From Acetobacter pomorum (GTDB lineage: Bacteria; Pseudomonadota; Alphaproteobacteria; Acetobacterales; Acetobacteraceae): a stretch of 64,000 bases of DNA. A model generated the notes under the pieces. The model was not told where the DNA came from, ran no database searches, and saw nothing but the letters and a program-made list of their open reading frames with translations. Shown one piece after another: positions 45,942 to 52,449 of the stretch. A program made the translations under genes and the position numbers. The DNA lies in assembly GCF_002738225.1 (NCBI RefSeq), contig NZ_PEBQ01000030.1:62001-126000 (forward strand). The letters run 5' to 3'. Every line of letters begins with the position of its first letter. The first letter of the stretch is position 1.

Positions 45942-46303
45942 CTGATTCCCATGAGGCAACAATTCCGCACACACCGGACACCGTCACGCGGATGGTGTCC
46001 GGTGAGGATGTGAAGGGGCGTCCTGCTGCGTCCCCGACTGATCTGGAAATGCTTGGCCTGCGTATCATTACAGATATGTCTGGCACATATGTTGTGAACA
46101 AAGACCAAGCACGTCCAGTTGCCATTAGCCGTAGGCAGGCATGGCTATTTATCAGGCTGCTGCAAATTTTGCAGCGAGCAGCTGACGGACATGATCCGCA
46201 ATTTCCCCTGCTTCGGTTGATGGTAGATGTGGCTCCACAAAAGTTGCCGACATCTGAAGTTCTGGCCCAGCTTCATTTTGTAGAAGGCGGAAATTCACAT
46301 TGA
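45938..46303 (+). CDS. Phage early protein, paralogue of the 46997 gene N-terminus
   Basis: Protein of 121 residues. GGAG lies 7 bases before the ATG. Residues about 60-105 (SRRQAWLFIRLLQILQRAAD) align with residues 44-80 of the S4-domain protein at 46997 (AKQTWLLARLLYIMQEFQNG), so the two share a domain. Function unknown. The 3' part overlaps an oppositely oriented small gene at 46152-46394. Confidence 0.65.
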   Translation: MTDSHEATIPHTPDTVTRMVSGEDVKGRPAASPTDLEMLGLRIITDMSGTYVVNKDQARPVAISRRQAWLFIRLLQILQRAADGHDPQFPLLRLMVDVAPQKLPTSEVLAQLHFVEGGNSH

Positions 46304-46394
46304 TGGAAAATCCTTTCTGCCTTGTGCCAGCAGAAATAAACAGCTGGTCGATACAAATGGTTGGTGGTTTAGGCACGCCTTTTGTTGCAGGCAT
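46152..46394 (-). CDS. Small antisense phage protein
   Basis: Peptide of 80 residues on the minus strand, ATG at 46394 with AAGGACG 6 bases upstream, a strong ribosome site. The middle reads INVNFRLLQNEAGPELQMSA and the end EIADHVRQLLAAKFAAA. It overlaps the 3' 152 bases of the plus-strand gene at 45938. A second small minus-strand gene (46716-46880) has the same kind of leader, which supports this one. No family recognised. Confidence 0.5.
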   Translation of the reverse strand: MPATKGVPKPPTICIDQLFISAGTRQKGFSINVNFRLLQNEAGPELQMSATFVEPHLPSTEAGEIADHVRQLLAAKFAAA

Positions 46395-46395
46395 A

Positions 46396-46518
46396 GAATC
46401 GTCCTTTCATGGTTTGGGGAAACGCATGATGGACGTAGCGGGCAGTGGCGACAATGCTACTGCCCGCATCCCTGTTTTTCAGAAAAATACGAATGCTGGA
46501 GTTGCGGCATGACTGATT
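46396..46518. repeat. Divergent leader repeat, copy 1
   Basis: About 123 bases that recur at 46883-47006. In order: the minus-strand ribosome site of the left small gene, a hairpin (GCGGGCAGT 46438-46446 with ACTGCCCGC 46459-46467), then GGAG and the ATG of the right-hand gene. A 28-codon frame (46426-46512, ending NAGVAA) overlaps that ATG by 4 bases and recurs in copy 2. The last 23 bases also occur at 45925-45947. Confidence 0.75.
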
Positions 46519-47000
46519 TCCATGAAACCAACCATGCCGCAGAGGCCGGAAGCCGTCACGCGGATGGTGTCCGGGGCACAGGCCTGAGCAATGAGCAAGC
46601 CCTGCGTAAATGGGCCTTGCAGACAATTCTGCTCAGCCCGCACCCCATGCCTAAATCATGGGCAGAGTTAGAACGTGGGGCATCGCGCTTGATTGCTTTT
46701 GTGGAAACTGGATCTTCAGTCCTTCCAGATGTCAGTTCTGTCGTAAATGCTTCCTTCTTCGACTGGAGCGTTCAAGCCGGGAATAAGAATGTTGGCACCT
46801 TTAAGGGCTTCCAAAATCTTGGTCTGCGTACGCTCCAGTTCGGAAATGCGGCGTTCCAGTTCTTCCGTAGTCGGCTTCATAAGAATTCGTCCTCTCATGG
46901 TTTTTGCAATCACATGATGGACGAAGCGGGCAGGGGCGACAACGCCGCTGCCCGCACTACAGATTGCCTGCAAAATGCAAATGCTGGAGATGCGGCATGA
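46509..47000 (+). CDS. Phage early protein of unknown function
   Basis: The frame encodes 163 residues. Residues 1-76 look like a real helical protein (LSNEQALRKWALQTILLSPH). From about residue 77 the frame runs antisense to the small gene at 46716-46880 and then through the 28-codon repeat frame, so the true C-terminus or the reality of the second half is uncertain. It begins with the same GGAG-ATGACTGATT leader as the genes at 45938 and 46997. Confidence 0.5.
   Translation: MTDFHETNHAAEAGSRHADGVRGTGLSNEQALRKWALQTILLSPHPMPKSWAELERGASRLIAFVETGSSVLPDVSSVVNASFFDWSVQAGNKNVGTFKGFQNLGLRTLQFGNAAFQFFRSRLHKNSSSHGFCNHMMDEAGRGDNAAARTTDCLQNANAGDAA
46716..46880 (-). CDS. Small coiled-coil phage protein
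   Basis: Peptide of 54 residues on the minus strand: ATG at 46880 with GAGGACG upstream. TEELERRISELERTQTKILE is a heptad coiled coil, followed by ANILIPGLNAPVEEG. It lies antisense to the second half of the 46509 frame; the good ribosome site and clean coiled coil suggest that this strand is the coding one here. Confidence 0.55.
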   Translation of the reverse strand: MKPTTEELERRISELERTQTKILEALKGANILIPGLNAPVEEGSIYDRTDIWKD

Positions 47001-47006
47001 CTGATT
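46883..47006. repeat. Divergent leader repeat, copy 2
   Basis: Second copy of the 46396-46518 element. Its hairpin is GCGGGCAG (46926-46933) with CTGCCCGC (46948-46955). The 28-codon frame (46914-47000) is kept at the same length with several substitutions and ends NAGDAA, overlapping the ATG of the S4-domain gene by 4 bases. Confidence 0.75.
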
Positions 47007-47596
47007 ACCAGAAGCGTAATTCAAGAGACGTTGATCCAATTTGCATGATCAGCGTGGCAGATTGCGGTAGCGAATTGCTCCAGGTGAACAATGCTTCACA
47101 AGATGCAACCGTGCTGGAGCTGGATGCCAAACAAACATGGCTATTGGCCCGTTTGCTTTACATCATGCAGGAGTTCCAGAATGGCGCTGATGCCAATAAG
47201 GAATTTCGGTATCTGCTGCGTGATTTGGCTCAAAACGCATGGCCCACAATGTCTTGTGATCACGTTATGGGTGTGGATTATCAGGATAAGGCCAGAGGTT
47301 GTTTGGCGACTGTGTATGGGCCGGAAAAACCGCTTCAGCCCGAAGATCTTAGCCCACTGAAATCAGTCTCTTATCCGGTCTTGTTTCAGGAAGTAGCAAA
47401 GCATGGTTTTGCCAAAACAAATGGCGAAGCACGGCGCTTGGTGCGTGGTGGTGGCATTTGGGTAAACGGCAAACGCGCCAATGATGAAAACATGCCGGTC
47501 AAAGTTGGTGATGTTGTAGGCATGTGCCTTGGCACACCTAACCGGCGTGAATTTACCGTTTGCGCTCCAGATCAAGACGAGATCCGGGAAGGTTGA
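46997..47596 (+). CDS. S4 RNA-binding domain phage protein
   Basis: Protein of 199 residues. The N-terminal part (about 35-85) is shared with the 45938 product. The C-terminal part (about 125-190) reads LFQEVAKHGFAKTNGEARRL, then VRGGGIWVNGKRANDENMPV and KVGDVVGMCLG, which fits an S4 domain as at the C-terminus of tyrosyl-tRNA synthetase. A stand-alone S4 protein in a phage early region suggests an RNA-binding role in host or phage translation; that is inference. Confidence 0.7.
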   Translation: MTDYQKRNSRDVDPICMISVADCGSELLQVNNASQDATVLELDAKQTWLLARLLYIMQEFQNGADANKEFRYLLRDLAQNAWPTMSCDHVMGVDYQDKARGCLATVYGPEKPLQPEDLSPLKSVSYPVLFQEVAKHGFAKTNGEARRLVRGGGIWVNGKRANDENMPVKVGDVVGMCLGTPNRREFTVCAPDQDEIREG

Positions 47597-47598
47597 TC

Positions 47599-47850
47599 AT
47601 GCTGAATGAACTACGTTTCTGGTTGCATTCTGCCCCATGGTATAGCCTGCGAATGCAGCCTGACACACGGCTTTTGCAAGCCGTGGCTGTAACTGAGATT
47701 TCCATACAAAAGTTTGGGCAAAGCGAAGCCGTTACGGTTTGCTTTTACTACCCCAGACTGCGCGATTTTGTGCGCCATGTGAGGGTTTTCGGTTTTCCGA
47801 AATTGTATTGCCCTACGTTTGCACGCCTGAAGGCGTTTTTTACGCCATGA
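47599..47850 (+). CDS. Small phage protein of unknown function
   Basis: Peptide of 83 residues from ATG 47599, 2 bases after the S4 gene, with GGAAGG upstream. Aromatic-rich (LRFWLHSAPWYSLRMQPD, then CFYYPRLRDFVRHVRVFGFP). The stop overlaps the next ATG (ATGA). A minus-strand frame over the same bases looks like a shadow. Confidence 0.6.
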   Translation: MLNELRFWLHSAPWYSLRMQPDTRLLQAVAVTEISIQKFGQSEAVTVCFYYPRLRDFVRHVRVFGFPKLYCPTFARLKAFFTP

Positions 47851-48344
47851 CGCCATTTTCTAACCGCTTTCTGGCATCCATCAAAACAGCCACAAAACAT
47901 GCGGTTGAAGCCGTTGGAGATTTCCGGGCCGCAGCCGGTTTTACGCGCGTGCAGAAATCCCAGCTAGAAGCATATGCGAGCAGACATCAGCCAACCGTTA
48001 TCCCGCTGGACGTTGCCATAGATCTGGACAGATGTGCTGAGCAGCCCATTCTGCTTTCAGAAATGGCCAATGCAGAGGGCTTTGCTCTGGTTCCGGTCAA
48101 GTTCGGAAGCGGCCCACTGCCGCACGATATGGGCAAATTCGCCAAGGCCACCAGTGAGGTTCTGCAAAAGGGCTTCGAGAGCATGGCGGATGGCAACGTG
48201 GATGTGCAGGAAGCGCAAGAAATTCTCACATATGCGCAACGTGCCCGCACATCGCTGCATCACATTGAGTCCACAGCTCATAAGATCATTGCAGAAGGCA
48301 AGCCATTGCAGGTGACCTTTCCGCATGGGGCTAGTGGCTCCTGA
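47847..48344 (+). CDS. Phage regulatory protein CII-like
   Basis: Protein of 165 residues. SIKTATKHAVEAVGDFRAAA, then FTRVQKSQLEAYASRHQPTV and IPLDVAIDLDRCAEQPILLS match the phage CII family of P2-like and related phages, in which a Ser-Gln-Leu helix contacts DNA. Here the first helix carries AGFTRVQKSQL. The C-terminal half is a separate helical domain. Its start overlaps the previous stop and its stop overlaps the next start. Confidence 0.72.
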   Translation: MTPFSNRFLASIKTATKHAVEAVGDFRAAAGFTRVQKSQLEAYASRHQPTVIPLDVAIDLDRCAEQPILLSEMANAEGFALVPVKFGSGPLPHDMGKFAKATSEVLQKGFESMADGNVDVQEAQEILTYAQRARTSLHHIESTAHKIIAEGKPLQVTFPHGASGS

Positions 48345-48769
48345 TGGCTGACGTGTTTTTTGATCTTGAGGCGGTGTATTCATTTTTGAATACACGCATG
48401 CGCAAAGCCGGTGGCAATTCGGCTTTTGCCCGCATGATGGGCCTGAATGACAAAACACTGTCAAACATGGCCAATGCACGCCGCAGGCTGAATGATCAGC
48501 TGCTGGCAGCGTTGGGCCTGGTTGAGGTTGAACGGTATGTGGATGTGGATGGAAACGTCCTGCCCATGCTGGAAGTGTATTCAAAACTGAATACAGCAAT
48601 AAGGCGGGCTGGCGGCAATTCGGCATTTGCGCGGTTGCACGGCCTAAACGACAAACACCTTTCCAATATGATGAATGACCGTAGGCAGCTTTCCAAAGCA
48701 TTGCTGCGCGTTGTCGGTATTAGGAGAGCAAAGCTGTACATGTATGCGGCAAGGAGCGCGGCAGCATGA
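48344..48769 (+). CDS. Protein with two tandem copies of one helical DNA-binding-like domain
   Basis: Protein of 141 residues. VYSFLNTRMRKAGGNSAFAR (about 11-30) and VYSKLNTAIRRAGGNSAFAR (about 78-97) are followed by MGLNDKTLSNMANARRRLND and HGLNDKHLSNMMNDRRQLSK. The two halves are about 67 residues apart and clearly duplicated. Each looks like an HTH with GLNDK..LSNM as recognition area. A single chain would present two DNA-binding units, like a built-in dimer. Function unknown; probably regulatory. Confidence 0.65.
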   Translation: MADVFFDLEAVYSFLNTRMRKAGGNSAFARMMGLNDKTLSNMANARRRLNDQLLAALGLVEVERYVDVDGNVLPMLEVYSKLNTAIRRAGGNSAFARLHGLNDKHLSNMMNDRRQLSKALLRVVGIRRAKLYMYAARSAAA

Positions 48770-49926
48770 TATGCCCCAATATTGCGGAATTTGACCGCAG
48801 CCAAATACCATCACCCAAAACCTTGCGTTCAGCACCGTGCGAAATGCGCGGCGTGCTGGACAAGCTGCTGGATGCGCTGAAGGAAATGCGTTCTTGCGTG
48901 TTTCGTGCTGGCACACTGGTTTTGAATGATGCGGAAATTGCCAAACAGGCTGGATTGCAGGCCGATGAGCTGGAACGCAACCTGCCGCAGATGATTGCCC
49001 GTGGCATGCTGGCGCGTGATGATGAAAACGCGCTGTTCAGCACAGTCATGTATGATCGGCTGCTCCGGCGTGAGGAACGCGCTGCCCGCACAGCCACAGC
49101 AGACGCAGACTGGCAGCAGAAGCAGGAAAGCGGTGATGTGCCGGAAGGTATGACGCGCCAGCAAATGGCCAATAAAAAGAATGCCCAGATGGCAGGCAGA
49201 CCCCGCAAAGGAGAAAGCCGGGAACAGGCATTTGAACGCAGGCAGCGTGAACAGGCTCAAAAACGCCAGCAGCCACACCTGCTTATGCCCATTTCAGGCG
49301 CAAAGACCGAAATCGAAAATCGAAACGGGAAATCGAAACAGGAAAATTCGATTAATTCGATTCCCATAGATCTAGAATTAGAGAGAGATATTAATATTCC
49401 TTCTAGTTCTATTTCTGGGGAAATCGAAAACCCAGCACTGGCTCAGGAGCAGGTGGCCCAGACAGTAGCCCGCGTGATTGCCACAACCGGCATGAACGAT
49501 CAGGCGCCGTATGCGGTCTCGCTGGTAAGGCGCTGGATGGGGCAGGGCGCAGAACCGGATACCATTATTTCTGCCATTCGGGAGCATACCGAGGCCATGC
49601 GCAAGAATGGTGAGAAGCCTCGGCGGCTAAAGGTGTTTGAAGCCGCAGTTTTGCGCGGCATAGAGGTGCAGCACTTGCGCCCGAAAGCGCAGGATACAGC
49701 CCCCGAAAAACCGCAGACAGCCAAGGAAAATGCCAAATTCGAGCAGGCATGGGCCAAGGCCGCCAAGGTTTGGGAGGATGCGTTTACCGATTGCCGAGAT
49801 TTTGGGGCTGTAAAGCGTCGCTGGCCAGAACTGGCGCAGGAAAATGGCCTGCCGCCCGTGCCGTTTGAGAAAGCCGCATATCAGCAGCACTTCATGCACC
49901 AGCAAAGCGCACAGGTGGCAGCATGA
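48766..49926 (+). CDS. Phage replication protein (initiator-like)
   Basis: Protein of 386 residues. The N-terminal part (about 25-110) looks like a winged helix (VLNDAEIAKQAGLQADELER). A low-complexity linker follows (about 130-225, SKQENSINSIPIDLELERD). The C-terminal domain holds QAPYAVSLVRRWMGQGAEPD and EDAFTDCRDFGAVKRRWPEL. Position after the CII-like gene and the repeats inside its linker-coding DNA resemble lambda O. Called an initiator by layout and not by a firm family match. Confidence 0.6.
   Translation: MICPNIAEFDRSQIPSPKTLRSAPCEMRGVLDKLLDALKEMRSCVFRAGTLVLNDAEIAKQAGLQADELERNLPQMIARGMLARDDENALFSTVMYDRLLRREERAARTATADADWQQKQESGDVPEGMTRQQMANKKNAQMAGRPRKGESREQAFERRQREQAQKRQQPHLLMPISGAKTEIENRNGKSKQENSINSIPIDLELERDINIPSSSISGEIENPALAQEQVAQTVARVIATTGMNDQAPYAVSLVRRWMGQGAEPDTIISAIREHTEAMRKNGEKPRRLKVFEAAVLRGIEVQHLRPKAQDTAPEKPQTAKENAKFEQAWAKAAKVWEDAFTDCRDFGAVKRRWPELAQENGLPPVPFEKAAYQQHFMHQQSAQVAA
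49312..49429 (+). other. Iteron-like cluster, candidate phage replication origin
   Basis: ATCGAA(A) occurs three times forward (49312, 49319, 49332) and twice reversed as TTCGAT (49347, 49356). An AT-rich stretch of about 65 bases follows, then one more forward copy (49423). All lie in the linker-coding part of the replication gene, as iterons and the AT-rich unwinding region do in lambda O. Confidence 0.55.
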
Positions 49927-50180
49927 GCCTGCGTGTGTTGCTGCGAAACCTGCGGTTGAGGGCTGAAGGCAAGCCCAACGCGATTGATGCAATGGAAGAT
50001 CTGCGGGCCAAGTTGGCCCAGGAACAAAAACGGCGTGCAGAGGCTGAACTGGAAATCACCACTCTGCAACGCCGCTTGTTTGATTACGAGAATGACCGTC
50101 CCCGTGATGCCAGAGGAAGATATGCACAAAAACGCGGGGCTGCAACATGCAAGAATTACCTCCCACGCCGGAGCGCCTAG
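49923..50180 (+). CDS. Small coiled-coil phage protein
   Basis: Peptide of 85 residues; start overlaps the replication gene stop (ATGA). Residues 25-58 form a coiled coil (LRAKLAQEQKRRAEAELEIT). Basic overall. The stop overlaps the next gene by 34 bases. No family recognised. Confidence 0.58.
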   Translation: MSLRVLLRNLRLRAEGKPNAIDAMEDLRAKLAQEQKRRAEAELEITTLQRRLFDYENDRPRDARGRYAQKRGAATCKNYLPRRSA

Positions 50181-50638
50181 AAAAAGGCGATATCACCAGC
50201 GTCTATATTGAAGATCCGGTTAGTAAATCAGATCAGCCGCGCCTGAGTTCATCGGGCGCGGTTTATGCGTTGCAGAAGTCTGGCACGTTGTCAGATGCGC
50301 AAGTTGCCGCAGCCGAACAGTGGGCGCGGGATTATGAAACAGGCATTTTAGGTGCGCGGGATCCTGAATCGTCAAAACAGTCTGGAAAGCCAGATCACGA
50401 ATACTGCATGCTTTCGCGCATTCGTGCAGCTGATCGGTGCCTATACATTCGGGAACACATAGGGCCACTGGGCGAGAAGTTCCTGATAGATTTAATGGTA
50501 AACGGTCTTTCTGTTCAGAAGATTTCTGAAAAACATGGCAAGCGGCGGGAACGTATAGCCGGTGCCATTGATTTCTGCCTGGAGCAGCTGGCAGACCTTT
50601 ATGCAGATATGCCAGGGAAGCTCTGGTTCAATAAATAG
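50147..50638 (+). CDS. Phage protein with C-terminal HTH-like region
   Basis: Protein of 163 residues. The N-terminal half is unrecognised. The C-terminal part (MVNGLSVQKISEKHGKRRER then IAGAIDFCLEQLADLY) looks like a sigma-type helix-turn-helix, as in late-gene regulators of the ArpU/DUF6456 sort. It would fit a late transcription activator at the end of the early region; inference. Confidence 0.55.
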   Translation: MQELPPTPERLEKGDITSVYIEDPVSKSDQPRLSSSGAVYALQKSGTLSDAQVAAAEQWARDYETGILGARDPESSKQSGKPDHEYCMLSRIRAADRCLYIREHIGPLGEKFLIDLMVNGLSVQKISEKHGKRRERIAGAIDFCLEQLADLYADMPGKLWFNK

Positions 50639-50737
50639 TTGCCTGCGGCAGCTTTTGCGTTTAATTTGTCAAAATCTCCGAAGTCGTGTGTCCATCTGGG
50701 CCACGGCTTTTTTTGTATCTTCTGAAAAGCTGAACGC

Positions 50738-51148
50738 ATGAAACACTGGCAGAAGATCTGCCGTGGTGCTGTTCTGCTGCGCGGGAAGAAGATTGTTCTA
50801 GTCGTTTCGGCAGATGGAAATGTGGCGCATTGCGTGCGCATGGTTCCAGATCGTCTGCCACGGCATCGGGCTGATGTGATTTTGCGGGCCGTTGGTAGCC
50901 TGAAAAATACGGTTGCCCGTTGCAATGCCCTTGCATGCGAAAAATATGGCCACCTGCAATCGCTGCGCGAACTGCCAGCGGGTGCGGTGTATGCTGAGCA
51001 CGACATGCAGCGCATTGATGCCGCACTACGCAAAGAACATGCTTCCCGCGCGGTGGAAGAGTTGCCACCCGGCGTGATGGAAACAACATGGCGCGGGCCA
51101 AAATGGGGCGATTGCGGCCGCAAGGTTGGCGGCGCTCCATCCGATTAA
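50738..51148 (+). CDS. Phage protein of unknown function
   Basis: Protein of 136 residues, basic, beginning with WQKICRGAVLLRGKKIVLVV (beta) and ending in a flexible tail. No strong ribosome site; kept because of strand, spacing and the terminator that follows at 51151. A longer frame on the opposite strand lacks support. Confidence 0.5.
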   Translation: MKHWQKICRGAVLLRGKKIVLVVSADGNVAHCVRMVPDRLPRHRADVILRAVGSLKNTVARCNALACEKYGHLQSLRELPAGAVYAEHDMQRIDAALRKEHASRAVEELPPGVMETTWRGPKWGDCGRKVGGAPSD

Positions 51149-51150
51149 GC

Positions 51151-51189
51151 GAAACCCCCGGCTGTTCGAGCAGCGCGGGGGTTTCTTTT
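51151..51189 (+). terminator. Rho-independent terminator at the end of the early region
   Basis: GAAACCCCCG pairs with CGGGGGTTTC, with an inner GCTG/CAGC pair, and CTTTTG follows. It separates the early plus-strand operon from the recombinase module. Confidence 0.85.
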
Positions 51190-51218
51190 GTCCACCCCTG
51201 ACCTTTCCAGGAATGAAC

Positions 51219-51380
51219 ATGCCTGATCTTAAAGATCTCTGGCGTTTGGTACAAGTGATGAATGAAATTAAAGCATGGCGCTTCACCGTGATTATGCTTG
51301 TTGCTCTAATCACTGGTCTCGCATTTGCTATCGAAAAAGCACTCCCAGGCGTGGCTGCTATCATTCAGGCATGTCGGTAA
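51219..51380 (+). CDS. Small single-span membrane protein
   Basis: Peptide of 53 residues from ATG 51219, with AGGA 6 bases upstream. One membrane helix (FTVIMLVALITGLAFAIEKA) after a helical amphipathic start (DLKDLWRLVQVMNEIKAW). It could be a holin-like or accessory membrane peptide, but no lysis genes adjoin it. Confidence 0.55.
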   Translation: MPDLKDLWRLVQVMNEIKAWRFTVIMLVALITGLAFAIEKALPGVAAIIQACR

Positions 51381-51402
51381 AAAGCGTCATGATAACGCGG
51401 TA

Positions 51403-51488
51403 TTATCTGACAGGGCATACCTGCCAAGGTGTCAGATAACCCGCAGAACACCCCCCAAACCCGTCAGATAATCTCTGTTATCTGACGG
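51403..51488. repeat. Four TTATCTGAC repeats including a dif-like 11-6-11 palindrome
   Basis: R1 TTATCTGACA (51403-51412) and R2 TGTCAGATAA (51430-51439) form an inverted pair. R3 and R4 form a perfect 28-bp site: arm CCGTCAGATAA (51461-51471), spacer TCTCTG, arm TTATCTGACGG (51478-51488). The 11-6-11 layout and inner ATAA/TTAT edges match Xer dif core sites. The tyrosine recombinase gene starts 43 bases later. Confidence 0.7.
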
Positions 51489-51530
51489 ATTTTGAGGGTT
51501 GGAAATGACCCGATAATATAGGGAAATCAA

Positions 51531-52406
51531 ATGGTTAGCGGTGATCAGCCCAGATCGACCGCGCCAGCAGTGCCGGATGATGGCATTCACCGTGCGGATC
51601 TTCCGCTGGTCAAAACGTGGCTGCACAACCGCAGCAGCAACACGGTGCGGGCCTATCGCACCAATGTTGCGGAGTTCGCCCGTTTTGTTGCCAAGCCCAT
51701 GGCAGATGTTGCCCTGGCTGACATTCAGGCATGGAACGACAGCATGGCCGATGCGGCGGACAGCACGCGCCGGCGCAAGATCAGCGCCGTGAAATCGCTG
51801 CTGACCTACGGCCACAAGCTGGGCTTTCTACTGCAGGATGCAGGCGCTGCGTTCCGCATGGAGCGTGGCCGCGACAATCTGAATGAGCGTATCCTTTCGC
51901 GCCAGCAGGTGTTGGCCATGCTGGCAGGTGAGAAGGATCCGCGCCGCCATGCGTTGCTGGCGCTGCTTTACGGCACCGGCCTGCGGATTTCAGAAGCCTG
52001 CGCGTTACGCTGGCGCGATATGACACGCCGCCAATCGGGCGGCATTGCAACGGTTTTCGGCAAAGGTGGCAAAACCCGCCATGTGCAGGTTTCACCATCG
52101 TTGTGGAAAGAGATCGCGGCTGTGCGGTCTGATGTCGGGCCTGATGCGCCCGTTATCCCCGGCCACGATGGCGGCCTGCTTCATGAACGCGCTGTGGATC
52201 GCGTTGTGAAGCGGGCCGCAAAACGAGCGGGCCTGCCGCCTGATGTCTCTGCTCACTGGCTGCGCCATGCTTTTGCGTCACACCAGTTGGACGCGGGGCA
52301 GCCGGTGCATTGGGTGCAGGCCCAGCTCGGCCACAGTTCGCTGGCTACGACAACACGATACAGCCACGCCAGCGCAGACGCGGCGGGCGCTGACCTTCTG
52401 GCCTGA
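51531..52406 (+). CDS. XerC/D-like tyrosine recombinase
   Basis: Protein of 291 residues. The core-binding SAM-like domain (about 25-110) has LVKTWLHNRSSNTVRAYRTN. The catalytic domain has LLYGTGLRISEACALRW (Arg), GKGGKTRHVQV (Lys), AHWLRHAFASHQLDAG (HxxR) and QLGHSSLATTTRYSH (His and Tyr nucleophile). All catalytic residues are present. It is a second recombinase, distinct from int and closer to Xer. It sits between early and late phage genes beside a dif-like site, so it may have its own target rather than serve prophage integration. Confidence 0.88.
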   Translation: MVSGDQPRSTAPAVPDDGIHRADLPLVKTWLHNRSSNTVRAYRTNVAEFARFVAKPMADVALADIQAWNDSMADAADSTRRRKISAVKSLLTYGHKLGFLLQDAGAAFRMERGRDNLNERILSRQQVLAMLAGEKDPRRHALLALLYGTGLRISEACALRWRDMTRRQSGGIATVFGKGGKTRHVQVSPSLWKEIAAVRSDVGPDAPVIPGHDGGLLHERAVDRVVKRAAKRAGLPPDVSAHWLRHAFASHQLDAGQPVHWVQAQLGHSSLATTTRYSHASADAAGADLLA

Positions 52407-52449
52407 CGCCAACCGGCGCAGGCATTTCTGACAACGATGGAGAATGACA

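Noticed and set aside
46300..46512. Plus-strand frame of 70 codons
   Set aside because: First part is antisense to the 46152-46394 gene; only the last 28 codons recur in the repeat, so it was reported there and not as a gene.
50661..51254. Minus-strand open frame of 197 codons
   Set aside because: Antisense to the 50738 gene and crosses a good plus-strand terminator; no ribosome site.
51461..51488. Reading the 28-bp palindrome as a telomere-resolution site or a CRISPR repeat
   Set aside because: No protelomerase is visible and the copies are too few, too close and of mixed orientation for CRISPR; the Xer-type layout fits better.
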